From positions 1 to 64,000 of the forward strand of contig NZ_CP113056.1 in the NCBI RefSeq assembly GCF_026625645.1: a stretch of DNA of 64,000 nucleotides, in the 5' to 3' direction. The notes below the pieces were generated by a model that ran no database searches, had not been told where the DNA came from, and was given only the letters and a program-made list of their open reading frames with translations. A program made the position numbers and the translations under genes. Positions 18,169-28,264 of this stretch are shown piece after piece (positions within the stretch are counted from its first letter, which is position 1; every line of letters starts with the position of its first letter). The DNA comes from Ancylobacter sp. SL191. GTDB lineage: Bacteria; Pseudomonadota; Alphaproteobacteria; Rhizobiales; Xanthobacteraceae.

Positions 18169-18186
18169 CCCCAATCCTGATTGGGG
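18169..18186 (+). promoter_or_regulatory. RBS-sequestering hairpin candidate before nrdA
   Basis: CCCCAAT and ATTGGGG form a perfect 7-bp stem around a 4-nt CCTG loop, ending 7 nt before the chosen nrdA ATG. The GGGG arm is the only purine-rich tract at ribosome-binding distance, so the hairpin would mask it. This is a natural expression platform for the riboswitch just upstream. Confidence 0.55.
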
Positions 18187-18193
18187 TTCGCCG

Positions 18194-21061
18194 ATGTCTC
18201 TCGTTTCCGATGCCGTGCCGGTGACCGACCGGCCTCATCCGTTCTCCGCGCCTGCGGCGGACCATGCCAGCACGCCAGGCTTCCAGCTCATCCGCCGCAA
18301 TGGCGCGGTGACGCCCTTCGATGCGTCGAAGATCGCCGTCGCGCTGACCAAGGCGTTTCTTGCGGTCGAGGGTTCCAGCGCCGCGGCCTCGCGTCGCGTG
18401 CACGACATCGTCGCGGACCTCACCTCGCAGATCGTCGCCGGTCTCACCCGCCGCGCCGATACAGGCCGCACCTTCCATATCGAGGATGTGCAGGATCAGG
18501 TCGAACTCGCGCTGATGCGCGGGGAACACCACAAGGTCGCCCGCGCCTATGTGCTGTACCGCGAGGAGCGGGCGCGCGAGCGGGCGGCGGTCAAGGTCGC
18601 GGCGCCGCTTGTGCCGTCCCTGTCCATGACCAGGGCGGACGGCGCCCGCGTGCCGCTCGACGCCGCGCGGCTGGAAGCTGTCATCGGCGAGGCGGCGCAG
18701 GGGTTGGACGATGTCTCCGCCGCCGCCATCCTCGTCGAGACCCGCCGCAATCTTTATGACGGCATCAGCCAGGACGAGATCGCGCTGGCGCCGATCCTCG
18801 CCGCCCGCACTCTGATCGAGCGCGAACCGAACTATGCCAGGGTGTCCGCTCGGCTGCTGCTCGACAAGCTGCGCCGCGAGGCGCTGAGCTTCCTCGCCGG
18901 ACGGCCCGATCAGGCGACGCAGGCGGAGATGGCCGAGCGCTATGGCGACTATTTCCGCGCCTATCTCGCCCGCGGCATCGAGGAAGAGCGGATCGACCCG
19001 GAACTGGCCCGGTTCGATATCGAGCGGCTTGTCGTAGCCCTACTGCCGGAGCGCGACCTGCAATTCGACTATCTCGGCCTGCAGACGCTCTATGACCGCT
19101 ATTTCCTGCATGCGCGCGGCACCCGCTTCGAGCTGCCGCAGGCCTTCTTCATGCGCGTCGCCATGGGGCTCGCCTTGCGCGAGGTCGACCGCGAGGCACG
19201 GGCCATCGAGTTCTACCGGCTTCTGTCCTCCTTCGACTTCATGGCCTCGACGCCGACCCTGTTCAATGCCGGCACACCGCGCGCGCAGCTTGCCTCCTGC
19301 TTCCTCACCACGGTGGCGGATGATCTCGACGGCATCTTCAAGGCGATCAAGGACAACGCGCTGCTGGCCAAATATTCCGGCGGGCTCGGCAATGACTGGA
19401 CGCAGGTGCGGGGATTGGGCGCGCACATCAAGGGCACCAATGGCGAGAGCCAGGGCGTCGTGCCGTTCCTGAAAGTGGCCAACGACACCGCCATCGCGGT
19501 CAACCAGGGCGGCAAGCGCAAGGGCGCGGTCTGCGCCTATCTCGAAACCTGGCATGTCGACATCGAGGAATTCCTCGACCTGCGAAAGAACACCGGCGAC
19601 GACCGCCGCCGCACCCATGACATGAACACTGCCAATTGGGTGCCGGACCTGTTTCTGGAGCGGGTGGAGGCGGACGGGGTGTGGACCCTGTTCTCGCCCG
19701 ACGAGACGCCGGACCTTCACGACCTCACCGGCCCCGCCTTCAAGGTCGCCTATGAGGCCTATGAGGCGAGGGCCGCGCGTGGCGAGATGCAGGTGTTCCG
19801 GCAGGTGCGGGCGCTCGACCTGTGGCGTCGCATGCTGACGATGCTGTTCGAGACCGGGCACCCCTGGATCACCTTCAAGGATCCGTGCAACATCCGCTCG
19901 CCGCAGGGCCATGTCGGCGTGGTGCATTCGTCCAATCTGTGCACCGAGATCACGCTGAACACGTCGCATGACGAGGTGGCGGTCTGCAATCTCGGCTCGG
20001 TCAACCTGGTTGCGCACATCACGCCGGACGGGCTCGACCATGCGCATCTGTCGCGCACCATTGCGACGGCGATGCGCATGCTCGACAACGTCATCGACAT
20101 CAACTTCTACACGATCCCGGAGACCCGGCGCTCCAACCTGAGGCACCGCCCCGTCGGCCTCGGCATCATGGGCTTTCAGGATGCGCTGCACGCGTTGCGT
20201 ATCGCTTACGGCTCCGACGCCGCCGTGCGCTTCGCCGACGAAAGCATGGAGGCGGTGAGCTTCCACGCCATCTCCGCCTCGGTGGATCTGGCCGCTGAGC
20301 GCGGACGCTACCCCTCGTTCGAGGGCTCGCTCTGGTCACAGGGCGTGCTTCCGATCGACAGTATCGAACTACTCGCCGAGGCGCGCGGCGCGCTCGACCT
20401 CGACCGCTCGACGACACTCGATTGGGAGGGGCTTCGCGCGCGGGTGACGACGACCGGCATGCGCCATTCCAACACCATGGCGATCGCCCCGACCGCGACC
20501 ATCTCCAATATTTGCGGCGTGTCGCAGTCGATCGAGCCGGCCTACCAGAACCTCTTCGTCAAATCGAACATGTCCGGCGACTTCACCGTGGTGAACGAGT
20601 TCCTCGTGCGCGACCTGAAAAGCCGCGGCCTGTGGGATGAGGTGATGGTGTCCGACCTCAAATATTACGATGGCAGCATCAATGCCATCGACCGCATCCC
20701 GGACGATCTCAAGACGCTTTACGCCACCGCTTTTGAGATCGATGCTGTTTGGCTGATCGAAGCGGCGGCACGCCGGCAGAAATGGATCGACCAGTCGCAA
20801 TCGCTAAACCTCTATGTCGCCAATCCTTCGGGCCGCAAGCTCGACGAGACCTATCGACTCGCCTGGAAGCGCGGGCTTAAGACCACCTATTACCTGCGTT
20901 CGCGCTCGGCCACCCATGTCGAGAAATCGACGCTCAAGGGGACGGACGGCAAGCTCAATGCGGTCTCGGCTGTCGTTTCCGTTGCGCCGATCCGGGTGCC
21001 GGAAACCGTCTTCGGCAACGCGTGCTCCATCAACGATCCCGACTGCGAAGCCTGCCAGTGA
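18194..21061 (+). CDS. nrdA: Class I ribonucleoside-diphosphate reductase, large subunit
   Basis: A 955-residue R1 subunit that reduces NDPs to dNDPs. Two ATP-cone-like modules lie at about 28-120 ([20 protein letters not shown]) and 140-235 ([19 protein letters not shown]). The catalytic barrel shows LASCFLTT (first redox Cys), SSNLCTEI (radical Cys with catalytic Asn and Glu), TTYYLRS (Tyr relay) and a C-terminal CEAC redox pair. The start at 18194 follows the riboswitch hairpin; an upstream in-frame ATG at 18131 lies within the leader. nrdB follows 23 bp later. Two ATP cones suggest an elaborate dATP switch, as in reductases that pair with Phe-containing R2 proteins of Chlamydia type. Confidence 0.95.
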   Translation: MSLVSDAVPVTDRPHPFSAPAADHASTPGFQLIRRNGAVTPFDASKIAVALTKAFLAVEGSSAAASRRVHDIVADLTSQIVAGLTRRADTGRTFHIEDVQDQVELALMRGEHHKVARAYVLYREERARERAAVKVAAPLVPSLSMTRADGARVPLDAARLEAVIGEAAQGLDDVSAAAILVETRRNLYDGISQDEIALAPILAARTLIEREPNYARVSARLLLDKLRREALSFLAGRPDQATQAEMAERYGDYFRAYLARGIEEERIDPELARFDIERLVVALLPERDLQFDYLGLQTLYDRYFLHARGTRFELPQAFFMRVAMGLALREVDREARAIEFYRLLSSFDFMASTPTLFNAGTPRAQLASCFLTTVADDLDGIFKAIKDNALLAKYSGGLGNDWTQVRGLGAHIKGTNGESQGVVPFLKVANDTAIAVNQGGKRKGAVCAYLETWHVDIEEFLDLRKNTGDDRRRTHDMNTANWVPDLFLERVEADGVWTLFSPDETPDLHDLTGPAFKVAYEAYEARAARGEMQVFRQVRALDLWRRMLTMLFETGHPWITFKDPCNIRSPQGHVGVVHSSNLCTEITLNTSHDEVAVCNLGSVNLVAHITPDGLDHAHLSRTIATAMRMLDNVIDINFYTIPETRRSNLRHRPVGLGIMGFQDALHALRIAYGSDAAVRFADESMEAVSFHAISASVDLAAERGRYPSFEGSLWSQGVLPIDSIELLAEARGALDLDRSTTLDWEGLRARVTTTGMRHSNTMAIAPTATISNICGVSQSIEPAYQNLFVKSNMSGDFTVVNEFLVRDLKSRGLWDEVMVSDLKYYDGSINAIDRIPDDLKTLYATAFEIDAVWLIEAAARRQKWIDQSQSLNLYVANPSGRKLDETYRLAWKRGLKTTYYLRSRSATHVEKSTLKGTDGKLNAVSAVVSVAPIRVPETVFGNACSINDPDCEACQ

Positions 21062-21084
21062 GCAGCGAAGAAGGACACATACCC

Positions 21085-22200
21085 ATGCTCGACTGGTCCG
21101 ACACCAAGCCTGCCACGCTTCACCCCGCCTTCGTGCCGCCCGCCGCCGATGCGAAGGGGCTCGGCGCGATCGAACGCGGCGCCGCCCGCGTCACGGTGGA
21201 TGAAAAGCGCATGATCAATGCACGGGCCGACGTGAACCAGCTTCTCCCGCTCAAGTACAAATGGGCGTGGGAGAAGTACCTCGCCGGCTGCAACAATCAC
21301 TGGATGCCGACCGAGGTCTCCATGCAGGCCGACATCGCGCTGTGGAAGTCGCGCGACGGCCTCACCGAGGATGAGCGGCGCATGCTGAAGCGCAATCTCG
21401 GCTTCTTCGCCGCCTCGGAATCGCTGGTGGCGAACAATATCGTGCTCGCCATCTACCGCCACCTCACCAACCCGGAATGCCGGCAATACCTGCTGCGACA
21501 GGCGTTCGAGGAGGCGGTCCACACCCATACCTTCCAGTACATCGTGGAGAGCCTCGGTCTCGATGAGGGTGAGCTGTTCAACATGTATCGGGAGGTGCCC
21601 TCGATCACCGACAAGGCCGCCTGGGCGCTCAAGCATACGCAGAGCCTCGACGACCCCGCGTTTCAGACCGGCACGCCCGAGGCCGACCAGCAGTTCCTGC
21701 GCGATCTCGTGGCGTTCTACGTCGTGTTCGAGGGCATGTGGTTCTACACCGGCTTCGCGCAGATCCTCTCGCTCGGCCGCCGCAACAAGATGGTCGGCAT
21801 CGCCGAGCAGTACCAGTACATCCTGCGCGACGAGAGCATCCACCTCAATTTCGGCATCGACGTGATCAACCAGATCAGACACGAAAACCCGCATCTCTGG
21901 ACGCCCGCCTTCCAGGACGAGGTGCGCGGCATGCTGAGGGACGCCGCCGAGCTGGAGGCCGCCTATGGGCGGGACACCATGCCGCGAGGTTTCCTGGGGC
22001 TGAATGCGGGCCTGTGCGAGCAGTACATGCACGTCATCGCCAACCGCCGCTGCGCCCAGCTCGGGCTCGCGCCGGTCTTCGCCGAGACGGACAACCCGTT
22101 CCCGTGGATGAGCGAGGCGATGGATCTCAAGAAAGAGAAGAACTTCTTCGAGACTCGCGTCATCGAATACCAGAACGGCGGCGCCCTCGGCTGGGATTGA
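21085..22200 (+). CDS. nrdB: Ribonucleotide reductase small subunit, Phe at radical-Tyr site (class Ic-like)
   Basis: A 371-residue R2 protein. All six metal ligands are present with the family spacing: Glu112, Glu143, His146, Glu216, Glu250 and His253. The first ligand is Glu rather than Asp. The radical-bearing Tyr expected four residues after His146 is Phe150 ([12 protein letters not shown], codon TTC at 21532). That substitution is the hallmark of class Ic R2 proteins, first characterised in Chlamydia trachomatis, which use a Mn/Fe centre in place of a tyrosyl radical. The ATG at 21085 has a good RBS (GAAGAAGGA). It is cotranscribed with nrdA under the cobalamin riboswitch. Confidence 0.95.
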   Translation: MLDWSDTKPATLHPAFVPPAADAKGLGAIERGAARVTVDEKRMINARADVNQLLPLKYKWAWEKYLAGCNNHWMPTEVSMQADIALWKSRDGLTEDERRMLKRNLGFFAASESLVANNIVLAIYRHLTNPECRQYLLRQAFEEAVHTHTFQYIVESLGLDEGELFNMYREVPSITDKAAWALKHTQSLDDPAFQTGTPEADQQFLRDLVAFYVVFEGMWFYTGFAQILSLGRRNKMVGIAEQYQYILRDESIHLNFGIDVINQIRHENPHLWTPAFQDEVRGMLRDAAELEAAYGRDTMPRGFLGLNAGLCEQYMHVIANRRCAQLGLAPVFAETDNPFPWMSEAMDLKKEKNFFETRVIEYQNGGALGWD

Positions 22201-22315
22201 CGAAGGGGTGATGCCGGCGCGGGCGGATGCGCCTCATGTTCTGGTTCTCTCAATGGGCCAGAACTAACGTCAAGCTGGATTAGCCAGGGGGGAGCAACGT
22301 CATCCGGGTCGGCGC

Positions 22316-23266
22316 TTACTCGATATGGGCGTGTTGACCTGCGGCCCGGGCGTGCCCGAGCGAGGACATGATTTCGTCCGTCAGCATATCGATGACGATC
22401 CGCCCGATCCGGGACAGCGGCCTTTTCGCATCGATGGCAACGGAGACGGTTTGCGGCTCGGCTCCCTTGTCGCGGACGGGCAAGAAGACGAGAGAGCCAG
22501 CAGTTATTTCGGGAGCCGCATCGAGTTCCGAGGTGAAGGCGACATAGCTGCCGCCGCGAGCGAGTTGCTTGACCAGTTGCAATGAATTGGTGACCAGCGC
22601 CTTGTGCGGGTCGGCAAACAGCCAGCCATAGCGCGCATCGAGATAGCGGCGGATCATTAGTGCCTTGCTCTGCAGCGCGATGGGGTGCGCCACCACTTCC
22701 TGCAGGCTGACCGAGGCCGCCTTCGCCAGCGCATGGTCCGGCGCCACGACGCAGCCGAACGGTAGTTCCGCGCTCCAATGAACGTGGATGTCCCGGCGCG
22801 GCATGAGATTGAAGATCGCCGCAACGTCCGCGCTGCCCGCCAGCAAAGCCGACAGCGCGTCGTCCGGACTTGCGACCTCGACCTCCAGCGAAATGCGCGG
22901 CTGCTCGCGGGCAAGGCGTTCGATGAAATGCGGCAGGAACCCATTGGCGTGGCTGTCCATGGCCACGAGCCGGACGTGACCCTGGTCGACGCCCTGCAAC
23001 TGCTTGATTTCGGAAGCGACGCGGCGCTCGTCGGCCCGCCAGCGCCGGGACAAAGTCACCAGCGCGTCACCTGCCGCCGTCAGCCGCATGCCCCTCGGCA
23101 GCCGCTCGAACAGCTCGACATCGAGATCCTGCTCCAGCAGCAGGATCTGCCGGTCGATGGCCGAGGCGGCGACGTTCAACTCCTTGGCGGCCTTCTGAAT
23201 CGAGCCGGATCGTGCCACCTGGTCGAGATAGCGAAGCGAAGCCGGGACCAGTGAAGCGCGCGCCAT
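22316..23266 (-). CDS. LysR-family transcriptional regulator
   Basis: A 316-residue LysR regulator: N-terminal HTH (RYLDQVARSGSIQKAAKEL, then SAIDRQILLLEQDLDVELFER, PRGMRLTAAG) and a periplasmic-binding-like effector domain from about 95 to 300 (VRLVAMDSHANGFLPHFIER). It is divergent from the spermidine/putrescine-type ABC operon starting at 23401. The 134-bp spacer contains the dyad ATTCGAAT (23282-23289), a possible operator close to its own start. It most likely controls that transporter in response to the transported compound. Confidence 0.9.
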   Translation of the reverse strand: MARASLVPASLRYLDQVARSGSIQKAAKELNVAASAIDRQILLLEQDLDVELFERLPRGMRLTAAGDALVTLSRRWRADERRVASEIKQLQGVDQGHVRLVAMDSHANGFLPHFIERLAREQPRISLEVEVASPDDALSALLAGSADVAAIFNLMPRRDIHVHWSAELPFGCVVAPDHALAKAASVSLQEVVAHPIALQSKALMIRRYLDARYGWLFADPHKALVTNSLQLVKQLARGGSYVAFTSELDAAPEITAGSLVFLPVRDKGAEPQTVSVAIDAKRPLSRIGRIVIDMLTDEIMSSLGHARAAGQHAHIE

Positions 23267-23400
23267 CGGACCATCCTAATTATTCGAATGGACTGTTGCT
23301 CAATCTGCGCTGGACGGCAACGCGTTTGTAACTGACCTTCTCAAGGGAAGACGAGGTGGACGCGACCAGACCAAGGTCGACCCAGCAACGGGAACAGCCG

Positions 23401-24375
23401 ATGAGCCGCGCCGAGAGCCTCGACGTGCCGTCCCATATCTCACCGGACACCGGCATGCAGGGTGAAAGCACGGAAGGCGTCGTCTCGCGTCTTGTCGACA
23501 GGGCATGGAGCCGGCTTGCCGGTCCTCACGCCGGTTACCTGCTGGTGGCGCCGACCGTGCTGTTCCTGGCCATCTGGTTCCTTTGGCCTGTGCTGACCAT
23601 GGTTCATCTCAGCCTGACCGCGCATAGCGTGGACGGAGCGATGGTGGAGGGCTTCACACTGGAGAACTATGCCCGGCTGTTCTCCTCCGACCTCTATTTC
23701 CGCATCCTGATGCGCACCATCCGCATCGCATTGATGACGAGCCTGTTCGCGGCGCTGTTCGCCTATCCCCTGGCCATCGCCATCGCCCGCGGCGGTCCCA
23801 CTCTCGCGCGGCTCGTGACAATCACCATTCTCGCGCCGCTGCTGGTGAATGTCGTGGTGCGCTCCTATGGCTGGCAGACCATCCTCAACAAGACTGGCGC
23901 GCTCGCCTGGATGCTGAAGCTGCTCGGCGTCAGCAATCCACCGGTGCTGCTCTATAGCGAATGGGCGGTGCTGATCGCCTGCGTCCATGTCTACCTGCCG
24001 TTCGTCGTGATGCCCCTCGCTGCCGCCATCGGCCGTATCGATCGCACCGTCGAGGAGGCGGCGCGCGTCGCGGGTGCGACACGGTTCGCCGTCTTCCTGA
24101 GGATCATCCTGCCCTTGAGCCTCCCCGGGCTGGCGGTGGGCGTCTCGCTGGTGTTCTCGCTGAGCGCGGCGGCTTATGTCACCCCGCAGATTCTGGGTGG
24201 CAATTTCTCGCCGCTGCTCGGCACGCTGATCGAACAGCAGATCCTTACCCTGAACGACTGGCCGTTCGGCGCGGCGATCTCGACCTTGCTGATCGCCATG
24301 GTGCTCGCCTCCAACCTCGTCTTCCTCAAGCTCGTCAGCCGGCGTTTCGCGCGCTGGACGACGGGCACACGGTGA
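23401..24375 (+). CDS. ABC transporter permease, PotB-like
   Basis: A 324-residue inner-membrane permease of the spermidine/putrescine (PotB) type. A cytosolic N-terminus of about 45 residues precedes the first membrane span (YLLVAPTVLFLAIWFLW); the EAA loop reads EEAARVAGATRFAVFLRIILPLSLPGL. The ATG at 23401 has GGGAAC upstream, and a longer frame from 23356 lacks this. First gene of a four-gene transporter operon (two permeases, binding protein, ATPase) followed by a racemase-like gene. Substrate unknown; the class handles polyamines and other small charged solutes. Confidence 0.9.
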   Translation: MSRAESLDVPSHISPDTGMQGESTEGVVSRLVDRAWSRLAGPHAGYLLVAPTVLFLAIWFLWPVLTMVHLSLTAHSVDGAMVEGFTLENYARLFSSDLYFRILMRTIRIALMTSLFAALFAYPLAIAIARGGPTLARLVTITILAPLLVNVVVRSYGWQTILNKTGALAWMLKLLGVSNPPVLLYSEWAVLIACVHVYLPFVVMPLAAAIGRIDRTVEEAARVAGATRFAVFLRIILPLSLPGLAVGVSLVFSLSAAAYVTPQILGGNFSPLLGTLIEQQILTLNDWPFGAAISTLLIAMVLASNLVFLKLVSRRFARWTTGTR

Positions 24376-24388
24376 AGGGGCGCGCGCG

Positions 24389-25183
24389 ATGAACGAGACC
24401 GTCAGCCCGCTTCTCAAGGTCGTCGTCGGCATCATCCTGCTGATCGTGGTGGCGCCGCTGGTCGTGCCGCTGCTGATGTCGATATCCGACACGCCGTTCA
24501 TCGTGTTTCCCCCGCAGGGCTTCACGCTGAAATGGTATGGCGCCGTGCTCGCCAACCCGGAGGCGCGCGCCAGCTTCCTGTTCTCGCTGGAACTCGCCGC
24601 CATCGTCACCGGGGTGGCGCTGCTGCTCGGGGTGCCCTGCGCGGTCGGGCTCACGCGCTTCAAGCTTCCCGGTCAGGACGCGATCCTCGGCCTCATCCTG
24701 TCACCGCTGATCGTGCCGCTGATCGTCACCGGTGTCGCGCTGCTCCAGCTCTTCGCCATGCTCGGCTCGCGCGCCACGCTGATGCAGCTCGTCATCGGTC
24801 ATACGGTGGTGTGCCTGCCCTATGTGATCCGCTCGGTGTCGGCGAGCCTGCTGCTGGTCAACCGAAACCTCGAGGACGCGGCCTCTGTCCTTGGCGCGCC
24901 GCCCCACATCGTCGCGACAAGGGTGATCTGGCCGCAGGTGCGTCCCGGGATACTCGCGGGCGGGCTCTTCAGCTTCATCGTTTCGTTCGACGACTATCCC
25001 GTTTCGATGTGGCTTGCCGACGGCAATCATTTTCCGGTGCCGCTCTACCTCTACACCGTCATCGAGCGGTCGTTCGATCCGTCGATCGCGGCCATCGCCT
25101 CGCTGATGATCTTCTTCGCGCTGCTTCTCGTGCTCGTCATCGAAAAAGTCTTCGGGCTCAGCCTGGCACGGCTCGCCAGCTGA
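24389..25183 (+). CDS. ABC transporter permease, PotC-like
   Basis: A 264-residue second permease, with a first membrane span right at the N-terminus (LKVVVGIILLIVVAPLVVPLL), the segment FTLKWYGAVL typical of PotC/YdcV proteins, and the EAA loop EDAASVLGAPPHIVATRVIWPQVRPG. It begins 13 bp after the first permease and would form the heterodimeric membrane channel with it. The conserved SFDDYPVS near residue 190 is a family hallmark. Confidence 0.9.
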   Translation: MNETVSPLLKVVVGIILLIVVAPLVVPLLMSISDTPFIVFPPQGFTLKWYGAVLANPEARASFLFSLELAAIVTGVALLLGVPCAVGLTRFKLPGQDAILGLILSPLIVPLIVTGVALLQLFAMLGSRATLMQLVIGHTVVCLPYVIRSVSASLLLVNRNLEDAASVLGAPPHIVATRVIWPQVRPGILAGGLFSFIVSFDDYPVSMWLADGNHFPVPLYLYTVIERSFDPSIAAIASLMIFFALLLVLVIEKVFGLSLARLAS

Positions 25184-25219
25184 GGGCTGCCCGCACGCAA
25201 AACCAGAACAGGGGAACAC

Positions 25220-26290
25220 ATGACCAACGTTACGCGACGCACCTTCGGCAAATTCGCGCTCGGCGCGACCGCTCTCGCCGCCCCCATGGGCTTCGTCCGC
25301 AATGGCTGGGCGCAGGGCAAGGAAATCCAGATCGGCATCTGGGGCGGTTCGCAGGGCGAGTTCGTCAAAAAGAACATCATCCCGGCTTTCGAGAAGGATT
25401 TCGGCGCCAAGGTCACGGCGGAAGAGGGCTTCACCCTCGCCAATGTCGGCAAGATGCGGGCAACCAAGGCCAACCCGAAATTTTCCGTCATGTTCATCGA
25501 TGACGTCGCGATCCCGATCTGCAGGAGCGAGGGTCTGATCGAGCAACTGCCGACCGCCGACATGCCGGCGCTCGCCAAGCTCTATCCGCGCTTCGGGTTC
25601 GATGGCTGGGGCACGGCGCTCGCCATCTCGGTGGCCAGCATGTTCCACAATACCTCGATTACGCCGCCCGGCAGCTATGCCGACCTCTGGAAGCCGGAAT
25701 ATGCCGGCAAGCTGAAGCTGGTCAGCCCGAAGAACACGCCGTCGGTCTTCTTCCTGATCGTGGCGGCCGCCGTGAAGTCGGGCAAGCCGTTTGCCGAGGC
25801 GCAGTACCTGGTCGATGACAGCTTCGACAAGGTCGCGGCGCTGAAGCCGAACATCATGAACCTGTTCGACAATGGCCCGCAGGCCGCCGCGGAAGTGGCG
25901 CAGGGCCAGGCCGAGATCGGGCTGCTGGAACTCTCGAAGTACATCTACCCCTACACCGCCAAGGGCGCCCCGGTGACGATGAGCTTTCCCAGCGAGGGCA
26001 GCTTCGCCGGCAATAATTGCCAGGTGCTGGTGAAGGGCGGGCCGAACAGGGATCTCGCGGTCGCCTTCATGAACCGCATGCTGGAGCCCGCCGTGCAGAA
26101 GGCGTTCTCCGAATATGCGCTCACCGCGCCGCCGGTCTCCGGCATCGAGTTCTCCAAGGAGACGCTGAAATACATCGCCTACCCCGTCGAGGAGATGGAC
26201 AAGCGCGGCCTGTTCACGCCGGACTGGGAGTACATCAACGCCCGGCGCTCGAGCTGGACCGAGAAGCTGAACGGCATCTTCGCCGTCTGA
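25220..26290 (+). CDS. ABC transporter substrate-binding protein, PotD-like, Tat-type signal
   Basis: A 356-residue periplasmic protein. The N-terminus MTNVTRRTFGKFALGATALAA is a twin-arginine-like signal, with cleavage near GWAQG. The mature part shows IQIGIWGGSQGEF, the usual first strand of extracellular solute-binding family 1/PotD-type proteins, and SYADLWKPEYAGKL, common in spermidine/putrescine-like binding proteins. An RBS (AGGGGA) precedes the ATG. Ligand unknown; the racemase-like gene and nearby amino-acid genes suggest a carboxylated or amino compound. Confidence 0.88.
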   Translation: MTNVTRRTFGKFALGATALAAPMGFVRNGWAQGKEIQIGIWGGSQGEFVKKNIIPAFEKDFGAKVTAEEGFTLANVGKMRATKANPKFSVMFIDDVAIPICRSEGLIEQLPTADMPALAKLYPRFGFDGWGTALAISVASMFHNTSITPPGSYADLWKPEYAGKLKLVSPKNTPSVFFLIVAAAVKSGKPFAEAQYLVDDSFDKVAALKPNIMNLFDNGPQAAAEVAQGQAEIGLLELSKYIYPYTAKGAPVTMSFPSEGSFAGNNCQVLVKGGPNRDLAVAFMNRMLEPAVQKAFSEYALTAPPVSGIEFSKETLKYIAYPVEEMDKRGLFTPDWEYINARRSSWTEKLNGIFAV

Positions 26291-26318
26291 CATCGGGCGA
26301 CCAGCAGGAGGGAATGAG

Positions 26319-27416
26319 ATGGCGACATCCAGCAGCGCCGACGTCTGCCTTACCGGGATCAGCCGCTTCTATGGCGACGTCCAGGTGGTCCGCGACGTCA
26401 ATCTGAAGGCGTCGGGGGGCGAAATTCTCGCGCTGCTCGGCCCATCAGGCTGCGGCAAGACGACGACGCTGCGTATGGTCGCGGGGCTCGTCCAGCCCTC
26501 GGCCGGCGAGATCACCATTGATGGCGCGTCGGTCACCGGCCTGCCGGTGCATCGGCGGAATCTCGGCATGCTGTTCCAGAACTATGCGCTGTTTCCGCAT
26601 CTCACCGTTCTGGAGAACGTCGCCTTCGGCCTCGCCATGCGTGGCGTCTCCAGGGCGGAGACCGCCGAGCGCGCGCGGCAAGCACTCGCCCTCGTCCGCC
26701 TGAGCGGCTTCGAGGACCGGATGCCGGCCGCGCTTTCCGGCGGCCAGCAGCAGCGCGTGGCGATGGCCCGCGCCATTGTCTACCGCCCGCGCGTGCTGCT
26801 GCTCGACGAGCCGTTCGGCGCGCTCGACAAGAAGCTGCGTGAAGAGATGCAGATCGAGCTCCGCCAGCTCTGCAACGAGCTCGGCCTCACCACCATCCTC
26901 GTCACCCACGACCAGGAGGAGGCGCTCATCCTCGCCGACCAGATCGCGGTGATGCGCGGCGGGCGCATCGAGCAGGTGGCTCCGGCCCGGACCATCTATG
27001 AGCGGCCGGTCTCGCATTTCGTTGCCGACTTCATCGGCACGTCCAACTTCCTGCCGGCCGATATCGTCGAAAAGGCAGGTGGACGCACGCTGCTGAAGAC
27101 CCCGCACGGGCAGATGTTCGAAAGCACGGTCCCCAACGACTTCACCGCGCAGGATCGCGTGGCGGTCGCCATACGTCCCGAAAGTGTAAGGCTGGCTCCC
27201 GGCGAGGCCCCGGCAGCGTCGAACACGCTCTCCGGCACCATCCGGCGCAGCCTGTTCAAGGGCCAGATCATCTCGGTGTGGATGGATATCGGCGCGGGGC
27301 AAGAACTTGTCGTCTCGGTGCCAATCGAGGAGGCGGAGATGAAAAGCCCCGAGACCGGCGAGATCTGGACCGCGCGCTGGTCGCAGGCGCGCACGCTTGT
27401 GGTACGAGAACAGTGA
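26319..27416 (+). CDS. ABC transporter ATP-binding protein, PotA-like
   Basis: A 365-residue ATPase with Walker [10 protein letters not shown] (near residue 45), Q-loop [11 protein letters not shown], signature [15 protein letters not shown], Walker [13 protein letters not shown] and switch VTHDQEEAL, followed by a C-terminal TOBE domain (about 280-365). It powers the permease pair encoded upstream. Its stop overlaps the GTG start of the following racemase-like gene by 4 bp, so that gene belongs to the same operon and is likely linked to the imported substrate. Confidence 0.93.
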   Translation: MATSSSADVCLTGISRFYGDVQVVRDVNLKASGGEILALLGPSGCGKTTTLRMVAGLVQPSAGEITIDGASVTGLPVHRRNLGMLFQNYALFPHLTVLENVAFGLAMRGVSRAETAERARQALALVRLSGFEDRMPAALSGGQQQRVAMARAIVYRPRVLLLDEPFGALDKKLREEMQIELRQLCNELGLTTILVTHDQEEALILADQIAVMRGGRIEQVAPARTIYERPVSHFVADFIGTSNFLPADIVEKAGGRTLLKTPHGQMFESTVPNDFTAQDRVAVAIRPESVRLAPGEAPAASNTLSGTIRRSLFKGQIISVWMDIGAGQELVVSVPIEEAEMKSPETGEIWTARWSQARTLVVREQ

Positions 27417-28123
27417 CTGCCCTCCACGCGGACACGCCCCACGCAATAGGCGTCATCGTGCCATCGTCGAACCGCGTCGTCGAACGCGTGGCCCGCTCCA
27501 TTCTCAACGACGGACCGCACATCGACGCGTGCTTTGCCCGCGTTCCCTATGCGGGTCATCCGCCCGATGGCTACGACATGGCCGCATTCCGGCGGGCGGC
27601 GCTGCTGCTCGCGGAGGCGCACCCTGACGTCATCGTTTGGAATGCCACACGCGGCGCCCTGATCGGCTTCGAGCCGGACCGCCAGCTCTGCGCGGCCATC
27701 GAAGGCGAAATGGGTATTCCCTGCGCGACGACAGCTCTCGCCACCGTCGATCTGCTGAGAAGTCGCAACCTGCGGCGGATCGGGCTGGTCGCGCAGGGCA
27801 GCGATCGGGATGGCGCGCGCCTCAAGCAGACCTTTGCGCAGGAGGGTATCGACATACTGGCGGGGCACAATTTCGGCATTACCGATAACTTCCAAGCCGC
27901 TCGTGTCATCCCGGAGGAAATCGAGGCCCAGGTCATGCGCCTCACCGCAGCCGCGGATCTCGATGCCGTGTTGATCTGGAGCACCAATCTCGCGGGCCAC
28001 GAACTTTCCGCAGGCTTAGGTGAACGTCTGGGCATTCCAGTGCTGGACTCGGCAGCGTTGGGGATACTGACCGCGCTGCCTTATGTGTTCGCCAAAGACG
28101 CAGCATCTTTGGAGCGGCCATAA
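27413..28123 (+). CDS. Asp/Glu racemase / maleate isomerase superfamily protein lacking both catalytic Cys
   Basis: A 236-residue protein of the maleate cis-trans isomerase/arylmalonate decarboxylase fold: N-terminal HAIGVIVPSSNRVVE, mid-chain NLRRIGLVAQGSD, and C-terminal GERLGIPVLDSAA. The two Cys loops of the family appear as VIVWNATRGAL (usually xxCTxGS) and LIWSTNLAGHE (usually SCTNL), so both nucleophile/acid Cys are replaced, by Ala and Ser. A Cys in GIPCATTA is not at either position. The protein may be a decarboxylase-like, binding or inactive homologue. The GTG start overlaps the ATPase gene by 4 bp. Assignment to the superfamily is good; activity is open. Confidence 0.75.
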   Translation: MTALHADTPHAIGVIVPSSNRVVERVARSILNDGPHIDACFARVPYAGHPPDGYDMAAFRRAALLLAEAHPDVIVWNATRGALIGFEPDRQLCAAIEGEMGIPCATTALATVDLLRSRNLRRIGLVAQGSDRDGARLKQTFAQEGIDILAGHNFGITDNFQAARVIPEEIEAQVMRLTAAADLDAVLIWSTNLAGHELSAGLGERLGIPVLDSAALGILTALPYVFAKDAASLERP

Positions 28124-28264
28124 CGAATGCCTCTGGTCGTTGGCGGTCCACCATTCCCGCCGATTGCCGCATGGGTGGCCACCCGCATCTCGAATACGAT
28201 GCGGGCCTGTCTCTATGGACCGAGCGGCCTCTGTCGAGTTTGCGCGCGGATGATCTCATATACA

